NCBI GenBank assembly: GCA_900315565.1
Contig: OMZS01000016.1
Span: 1-64,000 of the forward strand
From: an uncultured Prevotellaceae bacterium
GTDB taxonomy: Bacteria; Bacteroidota; Bacteroidia; Bacteroidales; Bacteroidaceae
Reading direction: 5' to 3'
DNA: 64,000 bases
The translations under genes were made by a program, and so were the position numbers. Shown piece after piece: positions 1 through 8,126 of the stretch. The notes under the pieces are model-generated. The model saw only the letters and a program-made list of their open reading frames with translations. It ran no database searches and was not told the origin of the DNA. Every line of letters begins with the position of its first letter. The first letter of the stretch is position 1.

Positions 1-210
1 AAGAATGGCTCGAAGCAGCATTGTATGATCCATGCTGCAAAGGTACAACTTTATTCTTGATTAGCCTGCACCCGCCAACCAGGAAAATCCGCTGACCCGA
101 AAGTTTCTCCCACGTCTTTTTTGTTTCCATTCAGTACTTACTATTATTCATCAGCCAAGGCTGGGAGAGCGAGTAGGCGCAAGAATTGTAACTACAAAGC
201 AAATACAACT
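1..210. other. Non-coding leader region upstream of the BspA-like gene
   Basis: No credible gene is seen before the ATG at 211. On the minus strand positions 38-45 read TACCTTTG, a good match to the Bacteroidetes -7 element TAnnTTTG, so a leftward promoter for a gene outside the window is possible. No TTTG is found at the right distance for a -33 box. The reading frame stays open upstream of 211 (a TTG at 121), but that stretch encodes no plausible signal peptide. Confidence 0.3.
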
Positions 211-2580
211 ATGAAACACCTACATTTTTCTATTCTGCTCGCCGTGCTCATGAGCATGGCTGGATCAAAAGCATGGGCGTATGATGCCGAAATTGACGGC
301 ATCTGTTATAACTTTAGTGGTGATGAAGCTAAGGTGACCTATGCATCTCAAAATAATCCTAGTGAGAAAACATCATCAGAAAAAGAAAATGAGCAATTTT
401 ATAGAGGTATTATTGTCATTCCCGAGGCTGTAGAATATGGAGGTAATGTATATTCCGTGACCACCATCGAAGCGTTTGCTTTCTATGGCTGTAGTGGGCT
501 GACCGAAATCACCATCCCCAACTCCGTGACCAGCATCGGAGCGTTTGCTTTTTATGGCTGCAGCTGTTTCTCCGTTGAAGATGGGCTAATGTATGCTGAC
601 ACATATTTGGTTGGACCAACAGATATGAAACTAAGTAGTTGCGTCATCAAGGAAGGAACGAGAATTATTGGTGGTTTCTGGGGTTGCACCAATCTGACAT
701 CCGTAACCATCCCCAATACCGTGATCATCATACAAGACGGTGCTTTCGGGGATTGCAGCAGTCTGACCGAAATCACCATCCCCAACTCCGTGACCAACAT
801 CGGATTAAATGCTTTCTATAATTGCAGTGGGCTGACCGAAATCACCATTCCCAACTCCGTGACCAGCATTGGAAATTTGGCTTTCCAAAGATGCAGCAGT
901 CTGACCTCTGTGACCATCCCCAACTCAGTGACCAGCATCGGTAGCGGTGCTTTCTCTGGCTGCACCAGTCTGACCTCGGTTCATATTACTGATCTTGAGT
1001 CTTGGTTTAATATTAATTTTCTTGGTTGGCAGTCTGATCCACTTTATTCTGCTCCCAAAATATACTTGAATGGAGAGGAAGTAAAGGATTTGGTTATCCC
1101 CAATTCTGTGACTAGTATCGGAGACTATGCTTTCTTTGGCTCAAGCAACCTGACCTCTATTACTATCCCCAACTCCGTGACCAGCATCGGAGTCAATGCT
1201 TTCTATAATTGCAGTGGGCTGACCGAAATCACCATCCCCAACTCCGTGACCAACATTGGATACGGTGCTTTCTCTGGGTGCAGCGGTCTGACCTCCGTAA
1301 AAGTCGAAGAAGGAAATTCTGTCTATGACTCTCGTGATAATTGTAATGCAATTATCGAGACAGCCAAGAACGAAACTGTTTTGTGTGGCTCTTTCTCGTC
1401 ATTACCAAGTTCTGTGACAAGTATAGGTGAAAACAGCGTGGTAACAAGTCCTGTAACTATTCCTTGGTCTGTAAATTCTATAAGCTCAGATGCTCCTTAT
1501 TCTATATCATCAGAATTCATCATGAATCTCAATTTGAATGAAATCAGTGACTGGATAGGAAAAGATAGGGTAAGTGACAGCAGGGTGTCTACCAGTTTTA
1601 CAGATGAAAACGGAAATGATGTTTCCGACCTTGTTATTCCTGAAGGAACGACAACCATCGGGAGTTATGTATTCAAGGGTGTATCAAGTCTAGAAACAGT
1701 TACAATTCCCAACTCAGTGACAAACATTGGCAACGCGGTTTTTGCTGATTGTAATAACATCGTAGCTGTGAAAACGTATATTGAGGATTTATTCGGCATC
1801 CCTTCCGACTGTTTCACGAATAGTGTCAAGCAGAATGCCACGCTATATGTGCCCAAGGAAATGAGAATGTTTTACAAGCTGTTCGACGGATGGAAAGAGT
1901 TCAAGAACATTGTGGCCATGGAAAACAGCATTGAGCCTGTGGATATAAATGATGATATTGATTATGGGACGGACAGCAATTTCGATAGCAATACGAACCT
2001 GAATGGCAACGTAGTGGGCAACATCTTCTACAATATTTCTGATGATGCAGGTGAATACAGTTCTACGGAAGGTTGCATTGTCATCAAAAAGCCAACGCCA
2101 GACGATGACGTGGAGAATGTGGCCGGACTTGACATCAACAATGAGCAACTGAAAGACACGTTCACGGGCATCATCTTCATGGTGCAGCCGGGCAGTGGTA
2201 CTATCACGGTGAACGCGGAGTCTGAGGGCGGTCTGACGCTGAAGGTAAAAGTGGGCGACAATCCGCCGACGGAGATAGAGTTGGACGGCAAGATAAAGGA
2301 GAAATTCCCCTACTCGGTTGATAAGGCAAGCTATGTGTATATCTATGCCGGCGGAGGAAGCGCAGGTGCCAAGGCAGCCGGAACAACGCGGGCCAGCAGC
2401 GAGGATGTGCTGAAGATTTATGGCATCGAATGGACTAGTGGCACGGATGGCATCGGGGTAATTAACAAAGGACAATTGACAATTGATAATTCCCCTGTGT
2501 ATAACCTGAATGGCCAGCGGGTGGAGAAGCCTGCCAAGGGTGTCTTCATCAGGAACGGCAAGAAAGTTCTGGTGAAGTGA
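211..2580 (+). CDS. BspA-like leucine-rich-repeat secreted/surface protein
   Basis: A secreted protein of 789 residues. The ATG at 211 is chosen because it starts a clear signal peptide (residues 1-23, hydrophobic core then SKAWA). The upstream TTG at 121 would add 30 unlikely residues. From about residue 80 to 520 there are repeated BspA-type (LRR_5) units of about 23 residues with the recurring core [15 protein letters not shown] and a CS/CT turn, interrupted by a few non-repeat stretches. From about 530 to 750 there is a Thr/Gly/Val-rich region without LRRs. The protein ends in a short tail, [19 protein letters not shown] followed by NGKKVLVK, also found on the proteins ending at 21926 and 23609. 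Related proteins mediate adhesion to host or bacterial ligands; the ligand here is unknown. A hairpin terminator follows at 2619. The codons just before the tail contain three heptamer repeats. Confidence 0.9.
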   Translation: MKHLHFSILLAVLMSMAGSKAWAYDAEIDGICYNFSGDEAKVTYASQNNPSEKTSSEKENEQFYRGIIVIPEAVEYGGNVYSVTTIEAFAFYGCSGLTEITIPNSVTSIGAFAFYGCSCFSVEDGLMYADTYLVGPTDMKLSSCVIKEGTRIIGGFWGCTNLTSVTIPNTVIIIQDGAFGDCSSLTEITIPNSVTNIGLNAFYNCSGLTEITIPNSVTSIGNLAFQRCSSLTSVTIPNSVTSIGSGAFSGCTSLTSVHITDLESWFNINFLGWQSDPLYSAPKIYLNGEEVKDLVIPNSVTSIGDYAFFGSSNLTSITIPNSVTSIGVNAFYNCSGLTEITIPNSVTNIGYGAFSGCSGLTSVKVEEGNSVYDSRDNCNAIIETAKNETVLCGSFSSLPSSVTSIGENSVVTSPVTIPWSVNSISSDAPYSISSEFIMNLNLNEISDWIGKDRVSDSRVSTSFTDENGNDVSDLVIPEGTTTIGSYVFKGVSSLETVTIPNSVTNIGNAVFADCNNIVAVKTYIEDLFGIPSDCFTNSVKQNATLYVPKEMRMFYKLFDGWKEFKNIVAMENSIEPVDINDDIDYGTDSNFDSNTNLNGNVVGNIFYNISDDAGEYSSTEGCIVIKKPTPDDDVENVAGLDINNEQLKDTFTGIIFMVQPGSGTITVNAESEGGLTLKVKVGDNPPTEIELDGKIKEKFPYSVDKASYVYIYAGGGSAGAKAAGTTRASSEDVLKIYGIEWTSGTDGIGVINKGQLTIDNSPVYNLNGQRVEKPAKGVFIRNGKKVLVK
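2472..2492. repeat. Heptamer repeat inside the BspA-like gene
   Basis: Three consecutive 7-mers of the ACAATTG/ATAATTC type lie in frame and encode the LTIDNS segment just before the C-terminal tail. The same 7-mer family makes up intergenic arrays at 4327, 15612, 60733 and 62534. Confidence 0.55.
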
Positions 2581-2618
2581 ACAATGAACATAGCCAATAG
2601 CCAATAACCAAAATGAAT

Positions 2619-2664
2619 GCTGCCCGAATACCTCGATGGTGAGATGTTCGGGCAGCGTTTTTTA
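2619..2664 (+). terminator. Rho-independent terminator after the BspA-like gene
   Basis: A perfect 10-bp stem (GCTGCCCGAA at 2619-2628 with TTCGGGCAGC at 2647-2656) is followed directly by GTTTTTTA. Just upstream, 2588-2611 is a short run of ATAGCCA-like heptamers. Confidence 0.85.
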
Positions 2665-2754
2665 GTGTGAGCCATGTGCCTCATAGAAATCCGCGTAATC
2701 CGCGTAATCTGTGGTACGGCAGAAGTTGCGCGGGGGCGATGCGTGGCCGGTGAA

Positions 2755-3000
2755 TCAGATGTGGAAAGAGTCGCGCTCGTCGGGGCGGTAGGCTTTGCCT
2801 TCCTCTTTCATATAGACCAGGAGGTCGCTGAAGTAGCCAGTTTCCTGAATGGCTTTGAGGTCGGCGCGGGCGTTGTCCTCGTTGAGATACTCCTTGGCGC
2901 TGGCCAGGTGGTTGGTGAACTCAAGTTGTTTTTTCTCGGTGTTGAGAACGGAGATCCACTCGTCTTTCACGCGGTCTCCGATGACGAATTTCTTGCTCAT
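2755..3000 (-). CDS. Small conserved-looking protein of unknown function
   Basis: An 81-residue charged, probably cytoplasmic protein beginning MSKKFVIGDRVKDEWISVL. The start at 3000 is preferred. The frame is open for 39 more codons upstream, but those are low-complexity (Asn/Lys/Thr-rich), come from a poly-T-rich leader, and look untranslated. The body is mostly predicted helix with an acidic-basic mix (ENDARADLKAIQETGYF). I do not recognise a domain. It is isolated: the BspA-like gene converges on it and the PorT-like gene diverges from it. The opposite strand also has an open frame over 2674-3066, but its composition looks like an antisense shadow. Confidence rests on the clean start and non-repetitive composition. 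Confidence 0.55.
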   Translation of the reverse strand: MSKKFVIGDRVKDEWISVLNTEKKQLEFTNHLASAKEYLNEDNARADLKAIQETGYFSDLLVYMKEEGKAYRPDERDSFHI

Positions 3001-3210
3001 AGTTTTGTTTGTTTTTTTGATGTTGTTTTTATCTTGATAGTTTGTTTTTTGATTTCCTGCGTGTGAGGTGTTTGTTTTCGTGTGCAAAGTTAGTGGTTTT
3101 TGTGTTAAGTTATTCACCTTGGGTGGTGTTTTTTCGTGTAAACGTTTGAGTAGAAGTGCAGATGATTTAAGTCAAAATACCGTCCGTATTGATAGTTTTT
3201 GTTTGAAAAG

Positions 3211-3242
3211 TTTGGATGTATGCGAAAAAAATTGTTACTTTG
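3211..3242 (+). promoter_or_regulatory. Bacteroidetes-type promoter for the PorT-like gene
   Basis: TTTG at 3211-3214 (-33) and TTACTTTG at 3235-3242 (-7, one mismatch to TAnnTTTG) are 20 nt apart, matching the spacing recognised by the Bacteroidetes primary sigma factor. The ATG of the next gene is about 50 nt downstream. Confidence 0.65.
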
Positions 3243-3295
3243 CAAAAGTTTTCTAACGAAAAACTAATATTCAGTAACCATAAAAAGAAAGAATT

Positions 3296-3907
3296 ATGAA
3301 AAAGATTTTAGTTTCGATTGTAGCAATGGTGTTTGCCATTCCTACGTTTGCTCAGTTCAGCAGTGGTGGTTTCGACCTTGACAAGGAGAGCATGTACTAT
3401 GGAGTACGCATCGGTATGGTAGGTGCTAATCTGACGGGTGATGCCGAGGCAACGGGCATGAAGATTGGCCTTTCGCTGGGCGGTGTGATTGGTATCCGTA
3501 TCTCGCATACCACACCTCTTTTCTTGGAGAGTGGCTTGTACTATGTAGGTCGCGGTGGTAAGGACGGCGACTTTTCGGTGGGCTACAACAACTTGGAGAT
3601 TCCTCTGTTGATTAAATATGGCGTAAAGGCTGGCGACATTGCCTTTCTGCCTTTCTTCGGCCCCTATTTTGCATACGGCATTAGCGGAAAGACTAAGCTT
3701 CTTGGTGAGGAAGTAGGTACTTTCGACGAGAAGAAATGGGACGGTCTGAAGCGTGCCAACATGGGTTTGAAGTTGGGATGTGGCCTTGAGTTCAACAAGC
3801 TTTATGTGGAGGCAGGTTATCAGTTTGGTCTTTCAAACATTACAAAACATGCTGACAATTCTGTTCACAGCAATGCCTTGTTCCTCAACGTTGGTGTGAA
3901 CTTCTAA
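3296..3907 (+). CDS. PorT-family outer-membrane beta-barrel protein
   Basis: A 203-residue exported protein. Residues 1-19 are a signal peptide (MKKILVSIVAMVFAIPTFA). The rest alternates hydrophobic and polar residues in short strands separated by Gly/Asn turns (GVRIGMVGANLTGD, LFLESGLYYVGRGG, NLEIPLLIKYG, LYVEAGYQFGLSNI) and ends in an aromatic residue (FLNVGVNF), as expected for a small outer-membrane barrel of the OMP_b-brl_2/PorT type. Members of this family are abundant in Bacteroidetes and mostly uncharacterised. Only some are true PorT components of the type IX secretion machinery, so a secretion role should not be assumed. The gene is monocistronic, with its own promoter at 3211 and a strong terminator at 3943. 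Confidence 0.85.
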   Translation: MKKILVSIVAMVFAIPTFAQFSSGGFDLDKESMYYGVRIGMVGANLTGDAEATGMKIGLSLGGVIGIRISHTTPLFLESGLYYVGRGGKDGDFSVGYNNLEIPLLIKYGVKAGDIAFLPFFGPYFAYGISGKTKLLGEEVGTFDEKKWDGLKRANMGLKLGCGLEFNKLYVEAGYQFGLSNITKHADNSVHSNALFLNVGVNF

Positions 3908-3942
3908 TTTCTGAAACATACATTTTGCGCCGAGGCGCAAAG

Positions 3943-3990
3943 AACAGCAACGACTCACACAGAATCAAAGTGTGAGTCGTTGCTGTTTTT
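3943..3990 (+). terminator. Strong terminator after the PorT-like gene
   Basis: An 18-bp perfect stem (AACAGCAACGACTCACAC at 3943-3960 with its complement at 3970-3987) is followed by a T-run. A second small hairpin, TTGCGCCGAGGCGCAA, lies just before it. Confidence 0.85.
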
Positions 3991-4047
3991 ATAGGTAAAC
4001 AATGAGTACGAGATATTAAAGTTATCTGCTTTATATTTTGCTTCGCA

Positions 4048-4111
4048 GTAGGAGGCGACGTGGCTCACGTCGCAATGGCGATGTTGTCACGTGAGCCACG
4101 TGACCTCCTAC
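4048..4111. repeat. REP-like palindrome with 23-bp arms
   Basis: The arm GTAGGAGGCGACGTGGCTCA plus CGT (4048-4070) pairs with 4089-4111. The arms differ at only two positions and enclose an 18-nt loop. Each arm also contains a smaller near-palindrome around ACGTGGCTCACGT. Not followed by a T-run, so it looks like a repeat element and not a terminator. Confidence 0.65.
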
Positions 4112-4120
4112 TTGGAGGGT

Positions 4121-4225
4121 ATGACTTTGAACTTTGAGGACGTGAAACACTATCAGCGTATCGTATATGTTCTCCAGCAAACGGAACGAATGATGCAAGA
4201 GATAGACAAATTGATGAATGAATAA
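4121..4225 (+). pseudogene. Possible 34-codon ORF or gene remnant
   Basis: An open frame from ATG at 4121 to TAA at 4225 encodes 34 residues (MTLNFEDVKHYQRIVYVLQQ, then a Met/Glu/Lys-rich end, EIDKLMNE) with helical, protein-like composition. It sits between a large palindrome and the pgk terminator with no convincing promoter. It may be the leftover 3' end of a deleted gene or a small protein. I do not recognise the family. Confidence 0.3.
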
Positions 4226-4280
4226 TCAGAGCAGATTCATCATGAAAAGCCGTTGACAGCACTTTGTCGTCAAAAAAACA

Positions 4281-4322
4281 ATTAACCAACAACCGTTATC
4301 TGTTCAACGGTTGTTGGTTAAT
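4281..4322 (-). terminator. Terminator of pgk
   Basis: A 17-bp perfect stem (ATTAACCAACAACCGTT at 4281-4297 with 4306-4322) has an 8-nt loop. Reading leftwards it is followed by TGTTTTTTTG, so it would end the leftward pgk transcript. Confidence 0.8.
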
Positions 4323-4326
4323 CATT

Positions 4327-4380
4327 AATTGTCAATTGTCAATTGTCAATTATCAATTGTCAATTATCAATTATCAATTC
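4327..4380. repeat. Heptamer tandem array (AATTGTC/AATTATC)
   Basis: Seven consecutive 7-mers, AATTGTC or AATTATC, fill the space between the pgk stop codon and its terminator. On the other strand they read GATAATT/GACAATT, the unit used at 15612, 60733 and 62534. Confidence 0.85.
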
Positions 4381-5652
4381 TTACTCGCCTTTGATGGCAG
4401 CTACGCCGGGGAGCACCTTGCCTTCGATGGCCTCGAGCAGGGCACCGCCGCCAGTAGAGATGTAAGAAACCTTGTCGGCCAGACCGAACTTGTTGACACA
4501 AGCCACAGAGTCGCCACCACCGATGAGCGAGAATGCACCCTCGGCTGTTGCCTCGGCCACGGCCTCACCAATGGCGCGGCTGCCCGGGGTGAATGTGTCG
4601 CACTCGAATACGCCTGCAGGACCGTTCCACAGAATGGTCTTGGCGCCCTTGATGGCGTTGGCAAAGTCTTTCTGGCTCTCAGGACCGGCATCCACACCCT
4701 CAAATCCGTCGGGCACCTGGTTGGCCGGGCAGTTGATGATTTGCGAGCCGGGCTTCACGGTCATGGTGCCGAAGTCCAGGCCGTCGGTGGCGGTGCAGTC
4801 GCTTCCGAGCACCAGTTCCACGCCGTTCTTCTTGGCCAGTTCCTCAACGCCGAGGGCCACATCGAGCTTGTCGAGCTCCACGATGGAGTTGCCAATCTGT
4901 CCGCCGTGAGCCTTGGCAAAGGTGTAGGTCATGCCACCGCAGAGGATGAGCTTGTCAACCTTGCCGAGCAGGTTCTCGATGATACCGATTTTCGAGCTCA
5001 CCTTCGAACCGCCCATGATGGCTACGAAGGGGCGCTTGATGTTCGACAGCACGTTGTCAACAGCCTGCACCTCTTTCTCCATGAGCAGACCCAACATCTT
5101 TGAGTCGGCATCGAAGTAGTCGGCGATGACAGCCGTAGAGGCGTGCTTGCGGTGAGCGGTGCCGAAGGCATCCATCACGTAGCAGTCGGCATAGCTGGCC
5201 AGTGTCTTGGCAAACTCTTTCTGGCTGGCTTTCATGGCTTTCTTAGCCTCGTCGTATTCGGGAGTACCTTTCTCCACGCCCACGGGCTTGCCTTCCTCCT
5301 CGGGATAGTAGCGCAGGTTCTCCAGCAGCAGAGCCTCGCCCATCTTCAGGGCAGCAGCCTGCTCCTGAGCCTTGGCGCAGTCGGGAGCGAATGCCACGGG
5401 AACACCGAGAGCCTTCTCCACAGCCTCACGAATCTGTCCGAGCGACAGTTTGGGGTTCACCTTTCCTTTGGGTTTGCCCATGTGGCTCATGATGATGAGC
5501 GCGCCGCCGTCAGCCAGAATCTTCTTCAGCGTGGGCAGTGCACCGCGGATGCGGGTGTCGTCGGTGATGTTACCATTCTCGTCCAGGGGCACGTTGAAAT
5601 CTACGCGCACGATTGCCTTTTTGCCGGCAAAATTGAATTCGTTGATTGTCAT
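4381..5652 (-). CDS. pgk: Phosphoglycerate kinase
   Basis: Glycolytic enzyme that moves the acyl phosphate of 1,3-bisphosphoglycerate to ADP, giving ATP and 3-phosphoglycerate in the cytoplasm. The 423-residue length is normal. Visible family signatures are the N-terminal substrate-binding segment [13 protein letters not shown] (about residues 15-27), the basic patch [20 protein letters not shown], the hinge segment [17 protein letters not shown], and the C-terminal nucleotide-binding [13 protein letters not shown] and [13 protein letters not shown]. The start ATG at 5652 directly precedes the conserved first strand. A plausible -7 element (TAAATTTG, minus strand, 5794-5801) lies about 140 nt upstream, with heptamer repeats in the presumed leader. 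The gene stands alone. Confidence 0.97.
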   Translation of the reverse strand: MTINEFNFAGKKAIVRVDFNVPLDENGNITDDTRIRGALPTLKKILADGGALIIMSHMGKPKGKVNPKLSLGQIREAVEKALGVPVAFAPDCAKAQEQAAALKMGEALLLENLRYYPEEEGKPVGVEKGTPEYDEAKKAMKASQKEFAKTLASYADCYVMDAFGTAHRKHASTAVIADYFDADSKMLGLLMEKEVQAVDNVLSNIKRPFVAIMGGSKVSSKIGIIENLLGKVDKLILCGGMTYTFAKAHGGQIGNSIVELDKLDVALGVEELAKKNGVELVLGSDCTATDGLDFGTMTVKPGSQIINCPANQVPDGFEGVDAGPESQKDFANAIKGAKTILWNGPAGVFECDTFTPGSRAIGEAVAEATAEGAFSLIGGGDSVACVNKFGLADKVSYISTGGGALLEAIEGKVLPGVAAIKGE

Positions 5653-5700
5653 AATGTAATTACTATTATAATTATAATGATTAGAATATTTCTTTTTATT

Positions 5701-5780
5701 AAATGAAGAATGAAGAATCGGCTTCGCCTAACTCCCAACTCCTAACTCCTAACTCCTAACTCCTAATTCCCAACTCCTCC
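5701..5780. repeat. Heptamer tandem arrays (GAAGAAT and CTCCTAA)
   Basis: Two short GAAGAAT units (5703-5716) are followed after a small gap by about six units of CTCCTAA or close variants (ACTCCCA, TTCCCAA) up to 5780. The region lies in the presumed pgk leader. Confidence 0.75.
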
Positions 5781-6254
5781 TTCTTTCCGAATGCAAATTT
5801 ACGACAAATTCTTCATATATTGCCACATGCGCGGTGCAATTTATTCTTTTTTTGCACACCGATGCTTTGAATGTCACATATAGTTTGCAAAACGCCCATC
5901 TTTTCAGTCTGTTGCTGCAGAGTCTCATGGTTACCCCACATTGTTTTCGCTTTGCTCAAGGCACTCCTTCACGGCCCATGGGCTCGTGAACTGTCGCTAC
6001 CTTCTGTTAACTCCTTGCAAACGAGTTTGCAGAACTTGTAGTTTTGAAAAATCATGAAGTTTTAACAGTTGGCTGCTGTGGCATTACAGAAGCGAGTTGG
6101 CCGTTTGTTTGCTCATTTTTGCCAATTTGTGCATTGCGCATTTTGGGCAAAATGTGCAGAAATGCGGCTTTCTCATCCAAAAATGCCGATTTTGGGGCTT
6201 GTTTTTTCATTTTTGTGGCTGTTTTTGCGCGCAGAAAACCACTGTTAAAAAAAC

Positions 6255-6296
6255 TAACTCACGACGTTATTTTCGTAACTCACGACGATAATTTTG
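6255..6296. repeat. 21-bp repeat family, two tandem copies
   Basis: Two adjacent 21-mers, 6255-6275 and 6276-6296, both start TAACTCACGACG and continue with TTATTTTCG or ATAATTTTG. The same unit recurs at 23786-23885, 35586-35640 and 54906-55001. Confidence 0.8.
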
Positions 6297-6472
6297 CAGC
6301 GTCCGATGCTGTTTTTCTAAAGTGCTGAAATTGTGGGTTTTAACAAAAACGCGATTTTCCGCATCTTTGGCGGTAAAATGCTCTTTGTGGGTTTGGCGGC
6401 CCTTTGTTTGAGGGTAAAATGGAGAATTTCCTTTACATTTTAACTAACCTATATTATTCATAGGTTTCTTGT

Positions 6473-6607
6473 TTTACGCTTCGCGCCTTTAACAAAACAA
6501 AGAAAAACCAAGAAAAACCAAGAAAAACCGGATGGGTACAATTAAAAACCTGTTTTTCCTTGTTTTTCTTGGTTTTAATTGGTTTTTGGAAAGGCGCGTA
6601 GCGTAAA
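6473..6607. mobile_element. MITE-like 135-bp inverted-repeat element
   Basis: The terminal 18-mers TTTACGCTTCGCGCCTTT (6473-6490) and AAAGGCGCGTAGCGTAAA (6590-6607) are inverted with one mismatch. Inside, three AAGAAAAACC-like units on the left face complementary TTTTTCTTGG-like units on the right, so most of the element can fold back. It has no coding capacity. The outline resembles a miniature inverted-repeat element, but no target-site duplication was recognised. An attenuator-like structure is an alternative. Confidence 0.5.
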
Positions 6608-6677
6608 TCTTCTTTCTTTGTGAATCATTCAGGTTTGAGACGATATGAAAGGGTGGGGAGTTTTTGTGAGCGCGTTT

Positions 6678-6709
6678 TTTGTGCGTTTCGATAATTATTT
6701 GTACCTTTG
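6678..6709 (+). promoter_or_regulatory. Bacteroidetes-type promoter upstream of the HIT gene
   Basis: TTTG at 6678-6681 and TACCTTTG at 6702-6709 are separated by exactly 20 nt. The first gene downstream starts at 6984, so the leader would be about 270 nt and would include a GC-rich hairpin (CCCCTCCCCTACATGGGAGG near 6785) and the 8-bp-period array. Confidence 0.65.
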
Positions 6710-6840
6710 CCGAAAACTGTTGGAAGTCTGGAAAGAGAGTTTATAGTATGGGCTACAGACTTTGAAGATACTGACCCCACCCCCGGCCCCTCCCCTACAT
6801 GGGAGGGGAGAGTGCATAGGGGGATTTTTGTGGGGACAGA

Positions 6841-6960
6841 TATATAGACGAACAGATGAATAGATGAGCAGTTGAACGGATGAACGTACGAGCAGATACA
6901 GATGAGCAGACAAGCAGTTGAACGGATGAACGTACGAGCAGATGAACAAAAGAACAGAAA
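6841..6960. repeat. 8-bp-period array with a 30-bp direct repeat
   Basis: A run of degenerate AGATGAAC-like octamers. Within it the 30-mer GCAGTTGAACGGATGAACGT plus ACGAGCAGAT occurs identically at 6868-6897 and 6914-6943, 46 bp apart. It lies in the presumed 5' leader of the HIT gene. Confidence 0.75.
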
Positions 6961-6983
6961 CCCCTTAAATATATTTTTTGACT

Positions 6984-7409
6984 ATGCAAAGTGACCCCAA
7001 GCAGTGCCTTTACTGCACCAACAACCAAACGCTGCACGACCTGATGATAGAGATTTGTCAGCTCTCGGTGTCGCGCGCGTTTCTTTTCAAAGAACAAACC
7101 TATCGCGGCCGTTGCCTCGTGGCTTACAATGGTCATGTGAACGACCTTAATGAGCTCTCCGACGAAGAGCGCAATGCTTTTATGGCCGACGTGACGCGCG
7201 TTACCCGTGCCATGCAGCGTGCCTTCAATCCCGAGAAAATCAATTATGGTGCCTACAGCGACAAACTCTCGCATCTGCATTTCCATTTGGCTCCCAAATA
7301 TGTGGACGGCCCCGACTATGGCGGCACTTTTCAGATGAATCCCGGGCGTGTGTATCTCTCGGACGAGGAGTATCAGCAAATGATTGAACAAATCAAAGAA
7401 AATCTCTGA
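6984..7409 (+). CDS. HIT-family (histidine triad) nucleotide-binding protein
   Basis: A 141-residue cytoplasmic protein. The ATG at 6984 is preferred over the TTG two codons upstream. The histidine triad HLHFHLAP is at about residues 97-104, preceded by a typical HIT core (YNGHVNDLNELSDEERNAF). The N-terminus carries a CLYC pair, as in HIT proteins with a metal-binding segment. Family members hydrolyse or bind nucleoside phosphoramidates or dinucleoside polyphosphates; the exact substrate cannot be read from sequence. The stop codon lies 49 nt before queC on the same strand, so the two are probably co-transcribed. Confidence 0.88.
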   Translation: MQSDPKQCLYCTNNQTLHDLMIEICQLSVSRAFLFKEQTYRGRCLVAYNGHVNDLNELSDEERNAFMADVTRVTRAMQRAFNPEKINYGAYSDKLSHLHFHLAPKYVDGPDYGGTFQMNPGRVYLSDEEYQQMIEQIKENL

Positions 7410-7458
7410 TTTTTGGCGGTTTACGATTGACAGTTTTCGGTTAGAGGAGAGAGGTTTG

Positions 7459-8112
7459 ATGAAAGATTCTGTTATCATTGTGAGCGGCGGCATGGACAGC
7501 ATTACGCTGCTTTACGACTATGCCGACCGCATTGCACTGGCCGTTTCGTTCGACTACGGGTCGAACCACAACGCGCGCGAGATACCTTTCGCACGCCTTC
7601 ACTGCGAGCGGCTGGGCATTGAGCATTTGGTTATCCCGTTGAGTTTCATGCAGCAGTATTTTCACAGCTCGTTGCTCGACGGGGCCGATGCCATTCCCGA
7701 AGGCCATTACGAAGACGCTAACATGCGCTCTACGGTGGTACCCTTCCGCAACGGCATCATGCTGAGTGTGGCTGTGGGGCTGGCCGAAAGCCGTGGGCTG
7801 CACCATGTGATGATGGCCAACCACGGAGGCGACCATGCCATCTATCCCGACTGCAGGGCAGAGTTTGTCAGCGCTTTCGACGAAGCAGCCCGTGCCGGCA
7901 CCTACATTGGCGTGAGTTTGCTGGCGCCCTATACCCATCTGACCAAGGCCGACATTGCGCGGCGCGGCCAACAGCTGGGCATCGACTATGCTGAGACGTG
8001 GAGCTGTTACAAGGGCGGTGACAGGCACTGCGGCCGTTGCGGAACGTGTGTGGAGCGACGCGAGGCACTGGCCGAAGCGGGCGTTGATGACCACACCGAA
8101 TATGATGTTTAA
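7459..8112 (+). CDS. queC: 7-cyano-7-deazaguanine synthase (QueC)
   Basis: ATP-dependent enzyme of the queuosine/preQ0 pathway that turns 7-carboxy-7-deazaguanine into preQ0 using ammonia. The chosen 217-residue form begins MKDSVIIVSGGMDS, putting the PP-loop ATP-binding motif SGGMDS at residues 9-14. The upstream in-frame ATG at 7384 lies inside the HIT gene. The C-terminal zinc-binding cluster CYKGGDRHCGRCGTC is complete, and STVVPFRNGIMLSVA and HGGDHAIYPDCR are typical QueC segments. Length is normal. No other queuosine genes are in the window. The stop is followed 14 nt later by the next gene, separated by GAAGAAT heptamers. Confidence 0.93.
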   Translation: MKDSVIIVSGGMDSITLLYDYADRIALAVSFDYGSNHNAREIPFARLHCERLGIEHLVIPLSFMQQYFHSSLLDGADAIPEGHYEDANMRSTVVPFRNGIMLSVAVGLAESRGLHHVMMANHGGDHAIYPDCRAEFVSAFDEAARAGTYIGVSLLAPYTHLTKADIARRGQQLGIDYAETWSCYKGGDRHCGRCGTCVERREALAEAGVDDHTEYDV

Positions 8113-8126
8113 TTGAAGAATGAAGA

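Larger units (their letters stand above)
3991..4380. other. Repeat-rich intergenic region between the PorT-like gene and pgk
   Basis: This gap of about 390 bp holds a large palindrome (4048-4111), a possible 34-codon ORF remnant (4121-4225), the pgk terminator (4281-4322) and a heptamer array (4327-4380). No full gene is visible. Confidence 0.6.
5653..6983. other. 1.3-kb gene-free, repeat-rich island
   Basis: No credible protein gene lies between pgk and the HIT gene. The open frame at 6044-6328 has an improbable Cys/Phe-rich sequence and runs through a 21-bp repeat, so I reject it. The island holds heptamer arrays (5701-5780), a near-palindrome (5968-5990, TTCACGGCCCATGGGCTCGT plus GAA), two 21-bp repeats (6255-6296), a 135-bp inverted repeat (6473-6607), a promoter (6678-6709), a GC-rich hairpin near 6785 and an 8-bp-period array (6841-6960). 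Confidence 0.6.

Noticed and set aside
2674-3066. Frame opposite the small protein at 2755-3000
   Set aside because: Composition (Val/Gly/Phe-rich) and a run-through of T-rich leader suggest a shadow; the minus-strand protein looks more natural.
6044-6328. 94-codon ORF in the gene-free island
   Set aside because: It runs through two 21-bp repeats, is Cys/Phe-rich and has no credible ribosome-binding or conserved sequence.
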